Source: Ariolimax columbianus
Lineage: Eukaryota > Mollusca > Gastropoda > Stylommatophora > Arionidae
Assembly (NCBI GenBank): GCA_036924085.1
Contig: JAVGWX010000011.1
Coordinates: forward strand, 33,850,386-33,914,385
Length of the DNA stretch: 64,000 nucleotides
Direction of reading: 5' to 3'
The notes beneath the pieces were generated by a model. That model did no database searches, was not told where the DNA came from, and saw only the letters and a list, made by a program, of their open reading frames with translations. The first letter of the stretch is position 1. The number at the start of each line of letters is the position of its first letter. This document shows, piece by piece, positions 44,690 to 55,819 of this stretch. The position numbers and the translations under genes were made by a program.

Positions 44690-45155
44690 CATTAACCAAT
44701 CACCACACACACACAAACAAGATTATCCCAACATTAACCTTTCACCACACCCACACAAACAAGATTATCCCAACATTAACCAATCACCACACACACACAA
44801 ACAAGATTATCCCAACATTAACCATTAACCACTCACACACACACAAACAAGATTATCCAAAAAATTAACCACTTCACCATACACAAACAAGATTATCCTA
44901 AAATTAACCACTTCACCGCACACAAACAAGATTATCCCAACATTTAACACTCACCACACACAAACAAGATTATCAAAAAATTAACCACTCACCACACACA
45001 AACAAGATTATCAAAAAATTTCACCATTTCACCGCACACAAACAAGATTATCCCAAAATTAACCACTTCACTACACACAAACAAGATTATCCCAACATTA
45101 ACCACTCAACACACACAAACAAGATTATCCCAACATTAACCACTAACTACCAACT
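44690..45155. repeat. AC-rich tandem repeat, about 12 degenerate units of 35-46 bp
   Basis: Each unit has CACACAAACAAGATTATC followed by a variable AAMATTAACCACTYAC part. It directly follows the 71-bp array and lies just downstream of the exon f donor. Confidence 0.93.
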
Positions 45156-45238
45156 CAAAATTATTCCAGCATTGACATCTCTCATAATCAATCCACTGTC
45201 ATATTCAGACATGGCATGACAACAGTCTGCAGACAAAC

Positions 45239-45367
45239 CTGCTGAGGTGGACACTCTGTGCTGCTGATGTGTAGTAACTTGCAGAACATGCTGTAAGGGC
45301 CACAGCAATTTTGTTTCCTTAGTTTTCCATACACTGACAGCTCATCATAGGTCATACCCATATCTTC
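45239..45367 (-). CDS. NADSYN1: NADSYN1 exon f
   Basis: 129 bp, 43 codons in phase 0. Acceptor TTCTAACACAG, donor GTTTGTCTG. Reads [20 protein letters not shown], then [10 protein letters not shown] and SSTECPPQQ. The EDMGMTYxELSxYGxLRK segment is conserved; the end is more variable, as in other species. Confidence 0.96.
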
Positions 45368-45430
45368 CTGTGTTAGAAGGTATCAAGTATTAAAACAATC
45401 ATCTCACAAATATCAAGTCTATCATCTACT

Positions 45431-45589
45431 TTAACCCTTTACAGTACAGCTTAAATTGATTAAATTTGTGTCTTAACCCTTTAAAGTCCTTCCAAACTGA
45501 TTAGATTTGTGTCTTAACCTTTTATAGTTCAGCCTAATGTTTACGATTCGTGTCTTAAGAAACAATTAAGTTTGACTGTAAAGGATTAA
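45431..45589. mobile_element. Small TTAA-flanked inverted-repeat element
   Basis: TTAA (45431-45434) then CCCTTTACAGTAC; TGACTGTAAAGGA then TTAA (45586-45589). Ten matching bases in the termini. Fits a 151-bp piggyBac-type MITE. Two further TTAACC motifs inside (about 45473, 45514) suggest internal duplication of the end. Confidence 0.45.
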
Positions 45590-45618
45590 CAGAATAATAA
45601 CGTTATGCAGCCAAAATA

Positions 45619-46685
45619 TTAACCCGTTCCAGTCCACATCAATTTTGCTGAATTGTGTCTTTTGGCCCACATCAAGTTCGAGAACTTCATATGTCAAATA
45701 TTTTTTTTTAAAATAAAATAGATTTTGAGTTATAATTATGATCTACAGATTTTAACTTTTACTGAACCATTGGTGACAAAATTTGCCTGGGGCAATTGTC
45801 TCTGTTAACACCGGTTTTCGCTATAGAAATTACTGAACCAAAAATGAGGCCACGTCATCCCATCTTGAAAACAACAAGATGGCTAGATTGACTTTAAACA
45901 ATTTCTTAAAGATTTTTTCTCTGTTTCACATGGATTTGGAAGGTTATTCCATTATTGATTGGGATAAAGTTAAGTTGTTGCAACGGATTTTTCCAAAGTA
46001 GGTCTGTTTAGTTTGTTTATGTAGATGTTTGTAGTGGAAACTAACAGATATGCCGACCTGGTTAGGTACACCATCAGTGCCGTGTGACAATTTCATGGAC
46101 TTACACAAGACAACTGGTGTACCTAATTTTTAATATTTTGTATTATTTACCCAAAAATTGGCAAGTCTAAATGTTTGTGACATAACAAAAATGTAGAAAC
46201 TATAAGGTTTCTTACACATAATTAAATTTTCTATGACATGAAGTATTATTATTATTTGTTATTACTGAATTGTCAAATATCATTAATGTGGAAGGGGAAA
46301 TAAAACAACATCAACAATTTATACTTGTGATGTAATAAGTCTTTCTGCTTTAAATCCATCCATATCATTACCAGTCCCTTTCGCATGTGTCCCAGTCAAA
46401 GTCTGAATTGGATGTATGTTGAATATCTACATGTAATCCAGATGTGCAGTCAAATCAAATGATAAATAATTTATCGAGTTTTTCATTGGAAAAGGCCAAC
46501 TTTAAAACATTCATCATTTGATGGATTGTCGCGAACTTTACATCGCTTTAAGCATCAGGGTATAATCTAGGTCTCCTAGCCAAAAATAGTTCATCACTAT
46601 GTAACGTCGGCTTGCACTTGTATCAGATTGAAACTGATGTTTTGCATACATCCTAATTGTTCTGTGCGGGACTGGAAAGGGTTAA
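45619..46685. mobile_element. piggyBac-like non-autonomous element, 1.06 kb
   Basis: TTAA at 45619-45622 followed by CCCGTTCCAGTCC (45623-45635). GGACTGGAAAGGG (46669-46681) followed by TTAA (46682-46685). The 13-bp termini are inverted with one mismatch, and TTAA is the piggyBac target duplication. No transposase ORF inside. Lies in the NADSYN1 intron between exons f and e. Confidence 0.75.
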
Positions 46686-46860
46686 ATTCAACAGCACTGA
46701 TAAAACACTGGTAACATTATATATGTAAATTGATGTCCAAAAGCAAAATCATCTGCAATAGCCTGCTTTAATCATACATGTGTATCAATCTATTTGTACC
46801 CCCAGATAAAAGAGAGAGGGAAAAAATGTCCGGTCAGGCAAAACATACTGATCAGACTAT

Positions 46861-47757
46861 GTTGTTGTTTGCGAATGCCCACAATGAGTAGGTTACTCTT
46901 TTGTGCGCCCTAAAAAGGGCATTAAGTGGTGGGTTGTCGTAGATTTCCTCACATCCTGATTGTGCTGATGAAGGTGGACTGGGGTCCTCCAGGCGGTTGT
47001 GCTATGCTTGGCTTTATCTGCATCTCGCTCACTACTACGGGGATCACGTTGAACCTCATCTTGTTAGCCGGACTGTTGTCCTCGACAACAGCCTGTTTCC
47101 AGGATGACCAACGAGGAGGTCAGGTGAGGGTCTTGGCCAGTATATTTCTGTGTTTTGCCTGACCAGACGTTAGTCTCACCATCCCCCAGGCTATGTTAAG
47201 AGTCAGGTGAAAAGTACTGATCAGACTATGTATATTTGTCAGGGTCAGGTGAAATACACTGATCAGACTATGTTAGTCAGGGTCACGTGAAACATACTGA
47301 TCAGACTGTGTTAGTCAGGGTCACGTGAAACATACTGATCAGGCTGTGTTAGTCATGGTCAGGTGAAACATACTGATCAGGCTGTGTTAGTCATGGTCAG
47401 GTGAAACATACTGATCAGGCTGTGTTAGTCATGGTCAGGTGAAACATACTGATCAGGCTGTGTTAGTCATGGTCAGGTGAAACATACTGATCAGACTGTG
47501 TTAGTCATGGTCAGGTAATACATACTGACTGAGACCCCCACCTCACTTTCAAGTAGTTCTCCCTGCAAACAAGATGGGGATCGGCACTGTGATTCACACA
47601 ATGCTTAGCTTACTGAGAAACCTAGCTTTGCACCACAGTCCGGAGGACCACAGTCCACCTTCTCAAAAATGCCTCGGGATGTGATGAAAGCAACTGTAAC
47701 CCACCACTAAAGAAAGTCAACAGTATCTCTCTCACATACCAGTGGCATTAACAACAA
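46861..47757. mobile_element. Foldback element X, complete copy: inverted arms around 38-bp repeats
   Basis: Left arm 46861-47180 begins GTTGTTGTTTGCGAATGCCC, core 47200-47515 holds about eight 38-bp units (AGGCTGTGTTAGTCATGGTC...), and the diverged right arm 47520-47757 ends GGCATTAACAACAAC. The left arm is the inverse of the arms at 17905-18181 and 48600-48877. No ORF. The layout (long inverted arms and tandem core) resembles foldback or pearl/Helentron-like non-autonomous elements; the class is unresolved. Confidence 0.75.
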
Positions 47758-48540
47758 CACCTACAGACAAAAGTATCACATAATTATTTGATCAAATTAA
47801 CAACAGTCTGGAATCATAAAACTCAACCTAGAAAACAAAACAATGGCAACATCTTGGAAATCCAAAGGGGAAAAAACATCTCAGTAAGTAACATAGAGAA
47901 CCTTAGAAGTATTTAAACTGTAAATGAAAGAAAGATGGAAAAGTATTAACAAAACTGAAATCAACCTGAAACACTCACTCTCTTTTCTGTGGAACTGCAT
48001 CATCAGTTCCAAACCTAGCCATTAAACACAGAGAATGAATTTTGTCTCCATGAAAATAAAATTCAGATATTCAACATTAAAGCTTGTTGTATCAAATGTC
48101 TCATGAACACACACAGAGGGTATGATATTCATACTGGAGACATTCATCAATAGATGTATCTACTACATATTTTTATTAGATGGCCAGGTGTCACAACAAA
48201 AACAGATTGGTAGTAAAGAACACAGCAATAATCAAGCCAACTGGAGATTATGGTGAGAAAGTAGAAATGAATAGGACACACTTTCAGAAAAATCTGACAA
48301 TATAACCTTACATGAGCTGGACTGGCACCCACAGGAGAAGAGAACTGTGTGCAGGCCTGAGAATATCTGGCAAATGCAGACAGTGGAAGAGGAAGACAGT
48401 CAAGAAAAGCAAAATATAGAAATCAGCGGAGAGCGGCTGTTACAGCCCTTTGTTCCAATGGGCACTACAAGGAATACGTTTATTTATCCATGTTATAACA
48501 ATTCCTTGCTGTGGCAGAACAAATATTTAACAGGGAAATG

Positions 48541-48877
48541 GAAGGAAGACTAACCTCTGGTCAGGCACAACCTACTGATCAGACATGTTAGTTGGGGGTC
48601 AGGTAAAATATGCTGGCCAAGACCCTGATGTCGGCTTCCCCGTAGCCCTTCCTGGAAACGTGCTGTTTTCATGGCAGTCTGGCTAACAAGGTGAGGGATC
48701 GATGTAATTCCTAGTAGTGAGCAGCACACAGATGAAGCCAAGCATAACACAACCGCCTGGAGGACAATGGTCCACCTTCATCAGCACACTCGGGAAGCTA
48801 CTGCAACCCGCCACTTAGTGCCCTTTTCAGAGAGCACAAAAGAGTAAACCTACTCATTGTGGGCATTCAACAACAAC
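48541..48877 (+). mobile_element. Foldback element X, right-arm copy
   Basis: GGAAGACTAACCTCTGGTCAG (20+ bp shared start type), a single core unit, then the arm (CCTGGAAACG, GGTGAGGGATCGATGTAATT, CCGCCTGGAGGACAATGGTC) to CATTGTGGGCATTCAACAAC. 800 bp from the complete copy. Confidence 0.75.
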
Positions 48878-49029
48878 AGAGAAACCAATACCTAAAATAT
48901 TTGTAAAAGGCATTTCTGTGTATTAAAGAGTATGCATCACCAAGGAGAAAGCACAACCTTTCCTGAACAAATTAACTAAAATTATTGTGATGACACGGTC
49001 AAGTGAATGTTGCAAATACTGGTAGAATG

Positions 49030-49350
49030 CACTGATGTTCATCCATCACGTGTGATGAAGACCACTCTTTCTGTTCAGCCATGTGGACAATCTTTTCATT
49101 TTGTTCTGTTCGCTGAAATGGGTGACTTGCGCATTGATTTGGGTTAAAGTGAGGAAGATTTGCACAATATGTTCACCTCCCTCCCTGGTCCTGAGCTACC
49201 TTTGGCCAGTGGCAAGACATCATCAAGATGACTGGAGATAGCACAGGATTCAGATTTTTTTTCTCAAGGTTTACTCCCAAAGCCTTTTCTGTAAACAAGT
49301 ATCCCGCAAAGCAGTGGGATTGTGACATCCAATAGGTTGGGCATGTAGAA
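49030..49350 (+). repeat. Dispersed repeat W, copy 1
   Basis: Same as 59065-59370: TTCAGCCATGTGGACA, GCTGAAATGGGTGACTTG, GGTCCTGAGCTAC, GGAGATAGCACAGGAT, AAGCCTTTYCTGTAAACA. About 80% identical by eye over 300 bp, same orientation. Unknown class, no ORF. Confidence 0.8.
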
Positions 49351-50560
49351 TGACCTGACCAAGACTAAATTTCTATGTTCATAACAAATGGCACAGGAAA
49401 ATGTAAGTATCAAATAATGTTTCTGATATTCGCAAAGTGTTGTCACAGAGTGAAAGTCAAAGCCACTCACATGGTGATAGACATAATATTATTAATCCGG
49501 CTTTCCTGAAACTAAAAGGAGGCAGCGGAGATAACCCAGACAGATTGAGATGATGTGCGCAGACCAAAGATACAAGTCACAAACATTTCATCAAAAACAA
49601 TTGAATAACTAGTCAATCATTGCTGGTAATCCATTTTCGCCACCGTGACTATGAAATGTCACACGATGAGGATGACATATATCATAGACAAAGTAATCAG
49701 CGTTACAGTTAGACAACCATCAAATCCACATGAAAATAATAGTCAATGCATTAATCCGACTTGTCTAGATGCTGAAATATTCAACTGGTAATAACGCGTT
49801 TGTATCTATCCTACACACAGTAGCATGCGCCCAGACTCTCTACCTAATGGTTGAATCATGTCCAGTATATAACTCAGTACAAACCAAAAAGATGACTTTC
49901 AACCGTTTTTTGCGGAGTACATAAAAAGTCACCGGCATCTTGGTCGCTGTGTGACATAAGCAGAGTGCACTTTAATCTAATGGCAGCCCAGACATACAAT
50001 CAGATTTTCATGTTACAAGGCAAGAAGTCAACAGACAAATGGGAGTTAGACATTTGAGGCTATTATTATATGTTCTACTTCTACAGTGTATGTCCTGAAA
50101 AGGACGTTTGTGATGTATTGTAGTTTACGAGACTTATTTATGTGCCGGTCAGCCTGTTACATTCGATTTCAGAATGGCATTTTTGGGAACGGGTTTGCCT
50201 TCCCTCTTTGATCCCTAATCTCTAAGCCAGGCTGCGTGCAGGGCCACCACTTGGAGGTAGAATAGGGTCTTGGTAACTTCAGCCCTATTAGACAATATGA
50301 CAAAGGTTTAGGTAGTGCATAATCAGATACTGCTGTAGAGGATGAAGTGTTTGAGACCCTATTAAGCTAGGTCTTTATATTTATGAAGTAGGCTGTGGTC
50401 GGGTGAATGGTTTCTTTCCTTGTTCCTTTGCCATTTTTAACTCGAGTCAGTACCCAATTTTGCAACTGCGTACAATGCAACCTCATCATCTTTCTACAGT
50501 CACACGTGCTAACTTAAACAAAGATGACGGAGAGGACAACTCTGTAGTTGTCTGTCCTTT
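49351..50560. other. No recognised gene
   Basis: NADSYN1 intron between exons e and f. Moderately AT-rich, no coding or repeat signal recognised. Confidence 0.5.
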
Positions 50561-50700
50561 TATCACAAGTATAAATACATTCTTCCTCTTTCGATATACT
50601 TTCAATCATTCTCTCTGCCACAGCCATCCATCCATGAATTGCCTCATTTGATGTCTGCAGTTTTTATGTTCAGTGGCTGCCTTTGTATGCGGTAACTTGA
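50561..50700 (+). repeat. Dispersed repeat V, copy 1
   Basis: TCGATATACTTTCAATCATT, CACAGCCATCCATCCATGAA, TTGATGTCTGCAGT, TTTGTATGCGGTAACT; shared with 52290-52415 in the same orientation. Confidence 0.7.
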
Positions 50701-51104
50701 ATAGTCTTTGATTTGCGTCAGTTCACATCTGGATTTTACAGAGAGATTAGAGATTGTATTTTATATTCTCAAAAAGAAATCCCTGGTGCAAACCTAAGAC
50801 CAATTCCATCCTTCGTTTTGCATATGTCTTAACCTTTCACCCTGTCATTTTGGCATCTTCAGTTCATAATCAGCTTATGGCAGGATCAACTGATGGCCTT
50901 GGAGGAAAAGCAGCAACTACTGAATTGTCTAAAGTGGTAGCTGATATGTTTGCATATCTGTACAGTTTTATCAACATCATACATAGGACATGTTGTGATA
51001 AAATGTTGTATTCTAAACATATTTAGATAGTCTGACAATAGAACCAGCAAGCATGTCAGATATAGTGAGTGAGGAGACTTGAAATGACATAAGAACATTT
51101 GTAC

Positions 51105-51174
51105 CTCATCTGTTTGAGCAATCTGTCCATCAACTAGAGGCTCTAACTCAGCTGTTGGTGGGGCTTTATAAATC
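51105..51174 (-). CDS. NADSYN1: NADSYN1 exon e (23 codons)
   Basis: 70 bp, too short to stand out as an ORF. Acceptor CCACATGAAG has a poor pyrimidine tract; donor is GTACAAATG. Its first G completes the Lys codon begun by exon d. Reads IYKAPPTAELEPLVDGQIAQ then TDE, matching the conserved PxTAELEPLxxGQxxQTDE segment. Both neighbours join in frame, which supports the weak acceptor. Confidence 0.93.
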
Positions 51175-51199
51175 CTTCATGTGGAGATAATATAATAAA

Positions 51200-52285
51200 G
51201 TAAAACACAAATCCAGTCTGTTTTACAATAACAGTTACTAGCATTAACTATTTACCATCTTTGCCTAGAGGATAAGGCTGAAAACAGCTAACCCTATTAT
51301 ATGTCAGCACCCCTGGAAAATATATGTACGTCAGAAAGTTTAACAAATCTACTTACAAGTTGACAATTGATTACAAGCCGTACCACCTAAGTGTGTTTTA
51401 AACCTTGTACAGGTTAGGTTCAAACCCCACAATGCTCAAGAGAAATAACATTTCCAAGATTAGTTTCTTCATCAGGCAGAATGTCAATATGTGACGGGTT
51501 CAGCATTTTTTACACACCAAAAAGCCACACCATCTATTTTCTATTAAAAAATACACAATTTTATCAAATATTTTTTTTCTCAAATTTCTTCTGCACATCG
51601 CAGATGTCCTTGGGTCCTTGTCTCAAACCCAAGACTTGGAACAACTATCCCTTATATTGAACTAAAGGGAGGTACCATGTGTCGGTTATTGCAGAGTCTG
51701 TTATTTTTAGACAATAGGTATAAAGAACAAAGATTCAAATAGAAAAATTCAATAAATACAAAAACATGGTGTTGTTGACATATTATAAAATTCTATGAAA
51801 CCCTATAAATTCTCCCAGTAGACCCCATCAATGGGAATAAACACCACAGTTATATTTTTGTAGTTATGCAAATAAAAGTCTATAAATAATTCCAAAAACA
51901 AACTATAAAAATATATTTATATATTATTACCCACCTGAGTGGTCCGCAGGGGTCTTTGTCAATGACAAACACAAAAATAGGAATAGCACCACTATCCCAC
52001 AAAGAGAATGTTGTAAAAGGCGACTAACTGTGTGACATGGCATAACACCGGTCATGATTAGATGGTTTGTTAAGAGCAGCATAAATGGTACCTCAACTGA
52101 CTGCAGGTCTACTTTGCTCTGGTATTTAGGTCTATAAAGATGGACTAACACATCGGTTAACCACCCTCTGTGGCACTTGTCCCAATGCAGCGGAGTAATA
52201 AACTGCTCGAGCCTAGCCCGCTAAGCAGGAAATCCTCATCCCGGCTACATCCAGCTTACGCTATAGCTGAGACCTGCATAGGGAT
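51200..52285. other. No recognised gene
   Basis: NADSYN1 intron between exons d and e; AT-rich with short open frames only. Confidence 0.5.
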
Positions 52286-52289
52286 ATAT

Positions 52290-52415
52290 ATATCGATATA
52301 CTCTCAATTATTTTCTCTGCCTCAGCCATCTATCCATGAATTCCCTCCCTTGATTCGAGCTCCCTTGATGTCTGCAGTGTTTCTGTACAGTTTCTGTCTT
52401 TGTATGAGGTAACTA
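52290..52415 (+). repeat. Dispersed repeat V, copy 2
   Basis: Matches copy 1 (ATCGATATACTCTCAATTAT, GCCATCTATCCATGAATT, TTGATGTCTGCAGTGTTTCT, TTTGTATGAGGTAACT). Followed by TTGTACCCGGCTTCGCGTGG, a GC-rich word often seen in invertebrate interspersed repeats. Confidence 0.7.
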
Positions 52416-52564
52416 CTATATATCTGTTGTACCCGGCTTCGCGTGGAAAATAATTTTCATATCGGATGGAAATAGTTGAATTTATTTTCCCCTTTATGTG
52501 CTCCCTTCAAGATAGTGGCCTCAATTATGCAAACTTCTTCCCCCCTTTAATCAACCCATTTCTT

Positions 52565-52915
52565 ATCATCATCATCAAGTGCCCTGCTGGTTGGCGTTAG
52601 CGATCACTGACCTCCACCTCTTCTCAGGTGTGTCATTTAACAGTTCCACTGTTGATCGTCTCCTATGACATTCCTTCGAGCTTTCCAACATTTTCTTTCT
52701 CTGCTTCCATCTGTCTTTGTTCCCTGTGATTCTTGCACTTGTCACAGTGTGTTCCAACCCACATCCTCTCAAGACATGTCTGAAGAAGGATGACTGCCAT
52801 GTCAAAATGTTTGCCATAAGCTGCCTTTCTGTCTGTATCTCTTCATGCACCACGTTATTAGTCTTTTTTGCTGCCCATGGAATTCTCAACATACGGCACA
52901 TCTCTATCACACCCT
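52565..52915 (-). pseudogene. LINE C-terminal relic
   Basis: Minus-strand frame reads MLRIPWAAKKTNNVVHEEI, then SSFFRHVLRGCGLEHTVTSA, GNKDRWKQRKKML and RWRSVIANANQQGT. The RIPW..KxTN and final RWRxxxANA pattern is typical of the end of non-LTR ORF2 proteins. 5'-truncated. Confidence 0.75.
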
Positions 52916-53299
52916 AACTGCCCATCCCGCCACCATCTCTCCCCACGGGAAATATAAATCTTGTAATGTTCACAATTCGGTAGTAAATTCAAATTACCGT
53001 GTCAGTAAAAACCATAAAAAAATAGTATGACAGGGGATTCAATCCTCGGACTCTCCTTGTTAGCAGGCAGGGATCGAAACCAATTGGATCCTCTGCCCGT
53101 GTTGTTAGCAAACTACATAACTGAATAACATCACATGGTATAACACTCATGCACGCAATTTGGCCCTACCTCTTCTACCAACATCCAAACAAATTTGCTG
53201 ATCTAATACATAACAATTGACAATAAGAAGAATTGACAACAATGGAAGCTGAACAAAGGAAATTAGAAGGAGATTGGCAATGCAGAGGCTACACAACCT

Positions 53300-53935
53300 G
53301 AGGAAACCATGGCCATATACCAGCAAACCAACAAGTGACAATTTTGAGAACCTGTGTTTTTCCCATGGCAGCATATGGATGAGAAACATGGACAGTTACC
53401 CAAACCTCAAGGAAGAGAATGAAGTCCTCAAGTCGAAATGTTAAAGAAAGGTCCTTAGAATACCATGGAACGAAAAAAACAAGAATCCAGACACTTGACA
53501 AGAGTTGGGCATGGAGGAGAAAGTAAGTAGCACATCCTTTGCAGAACGTTACTTCTTACAACCGCCAACCTATTTGGCTGTTATAAGTTTCTTGGCAAGT
53601 GTGCAGAATGGTAGGTTGCTGTTACTTTCTGCGCACAAAGGAGCGGGAAAAAAATTAATGTCTCTCAAACTGGACACGAGTGTGATTCGAACTGGGTGCG
53701 TTGAGATTGTGAAACGGATATTTCACCCATAGGCCATGCAGCCTAGTATTGAGGAGAACTGGTTCATAAATTCCAACAAGAACAGAAAATTGAAATAATT
53801 TGGAAACATCAAAGGACACAAAAGTCATGAAAGAATGGTAATGGAAGGTATGGTGCCAGGCAACAGAGGCAGACCAAGAAGGTGATGACACCAAGATGTC
53901 ACGAAATGCTTGGCAAGAGAAGTTTCTTTCAGATG
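53300..53935 (+). pseudogene. LINE C-terminal relic, interrupted
   Basis: Plus-strand fragments read TILRTCVFPMAAYG, ETWTVTQTSRKRMKSF, CLRKILRIPW-like (GPLRIPWNEKN) and, after an unrelated stretch at about 53510-53730, KLKYFGNIKGHKSHERMVME and VPGNRGRPRR. The unrelated stretch contains TTCGAACTGGGTGCG and may be a small inserted element. Confidence 0.6.
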
Positions 53936-53969
53936 AGCTATGATGGGACTAACGTTCTGCAAATTACAT

Positions 53970-54350
53970 GATAATGAGGAATACATAACATGTTTACTCC
54001 TTACACTGACATCCCACGAATGGACTGATCTAATACATAACATGCTGTTTACTCCTTACACTGACATGCCACGAATGGACTGATCTAATACATAACATGA
54101 TGTTTACTCCTTACACTGACATCCCACGAATGGACTGATCTAATACATAACATGTTTACTCCTTACACTGACATGCCACGAATGGACTGATCTAATACAT
54201 AACATGATGTTTACTCCTTACACTGACATGCCACGAATGGACTGATCTAATACATAACATGATGTTTACTTCTTACACTGACATCCCACGAATGGACTGA
54301 TCTAATACATAACATGATGTTTACTCCTTACACTGACATCCCACGAACGA
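53970..54350. repeat. 51/55-bp tandem repeat, about 6.5 units
   Basis: Units of GATGTTTACTCCTTACACTG, ACATSCCACGAATGGACTGA and TCTAATACATAACAT; some lack the first four bases. Abuts the donor of NADSYN1 exon d. Confidence 0.95.
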
Positions 54351-54369
54351 TTAGCTAGCAGTTACTTAC

Positions 54370-54501
54370 TTATCCAGGGCAGTGTACTTGAACGTCTTGG
54401 AGCAGTAATTTATGAATCTCCTCAAGTCTGTTTTGGAGATACCCCCAATTGGGTTGATATCTGCACTTGAGCAGTCATACTTAGTCATATAGCCTCGCAA
54501 G
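54370..54501 (-). CDS. NADSYN1: NADSYN1 exon d
   Basis: 132 bp, acceptor AATTATTGCAG, donor GTAAGTAAC. Reads [20 protein letters not shown] then [14 protein letters not shown]. The [20 protein letters not shown] block is nearly invariant in eukaryotic NAD+ synthetases and contributes to substrate binding. A 55-bp tandem repeat ends about 20 bp from its donor side. Confidence 0.97.
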
Positions 54502-55189
54502 CTGCAATAATTTGAAGTAAAAGACCATTACAGCTTATACAATCTGTCAGTATTGATATACTAGTGGAGCATCAGGGTACACCATTCTACAACAATGGAT
54601 TTCTATGTGGTTAAAACCCTTTCTAGTCCAGGAAGGTAAGCATCGGTGGCACGAAAACATCAGTTTCCGTCTGATTTTGAATTTTCACAGCTGTTTAGCT
54701 TTCAGATCACGTTTATATATATAGAATGACATAAAAAGGGCAAAATTTTGGAGCATGAGTAGCTTTCTTTTAATGTAGAGTTATTTCCCACAGGCCGCTA
54801 TTTACAAATGTGGTGATTTTTCAAATTTGTCACATTTTTTGCGACGGAAAAAGGATTTTAATGGCAGATGTGATAAATGTGATAGATACCTTTTGTGTTA
54901 CCGGAGCTCAATGAATAGTAACACTGCAAATTGCTACGCATGTTATAAAAAATGGCTAAGAAAGGTTGGGCATGCGACCAGCTAACCCCACCTCCAGTAG
55001 ACACTTTCAACAATGAGAAAGAAAAGAAACGACATCTACCCCTCATCCATGTTAGAAGAGCAGCAATTAACTCTAGAAAATAGATACTGCTGTTTAGGAG
55101 AGTGTTGCAGACTGCAACATGTTCATTCTTTTATGTCACAATTGGGGGTGACCTGCTCCCTTTCCAGCTGTCTCTAACTCAAAATAGAT

Positions 55190-55465
55190 AATTTGGGGAC
55201 CAAAGACACAGCTGACAACAGCCAGTAACTCATAGCTGGTAGCTTGCATCAGGGAACCATGGCTGACCAAGACCTGATTCCACTATCAAGTGGTTGTCCT
55301 GGAAACAGACTGCACCCATGCAGCCTGGATAAGAGAAAAGGGAAAAAATGCCATGCTGAAACCAGATATAATGGGCTGATATGCTTAGATATTGCAGTCT
55401 CAATGCAAACTATGGCAGAGCATCGTTTGCAGATGAGTTGTTGTGGAAGTAATTTGATTTTTAGT
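55190..55465. repeat. Dispersed repeat Y-like copy
   Basis: Shares CCTGGAAACAGACTGCA and the GCTGACARCAG...ACTCATAGCTGG type sequence with 19600 and 30450. Confidence 0.5.
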
Positions 55466-55491
55466 TAATTTAACTCTTGATAGCATTTCTT

Positions 55492-55740
55492 TGGTGGCGG
55501 GTTACAGTGACTTTCTTTACATCCCAAAGCATACTTGAGACGGTGGACCAGGGTCCTCCCCACTGTAGTGGAATCTGTGGCATCTCAGCAAGTTGACCAC
55601 TATGGGGATTGCAGTGTTGATCCCTACCTCTTAGTTAGACTGCTTTGACACAGCCCATTTCCAGGTCTTGATCACTATGTTTCACCTGACCCTGACTGCT
55701 GTTAGTTCCCCCTCTGCAGATGGATAAACAACATGCTTCA
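55492..55740 (-). mobile_element. Foldback element X, diverged inverted arm
   Basis: GGTGGCGGGTTACAGTGACT, GGTGGACCAGGGTCCTCC, ACCACTATGGGGATTGCAG and CCTGACCCTGACT parallel the left arm of 46861-47180. More diverged than the others. Confidence 0.6.
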
Positions 55741-55819
55741 ACCTGATCATGAACATTTGTTGGAAGACGAAGATGCAGCAGTGGATGAGCTGACAGCAGT
55801 CAGCGACTCACAGCTGGCT

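Noticed and set aside
44644..44868. His/Thr-rich ORF
   Set aside because: Read from the AC-rich tandem repeat; no coding evidence.
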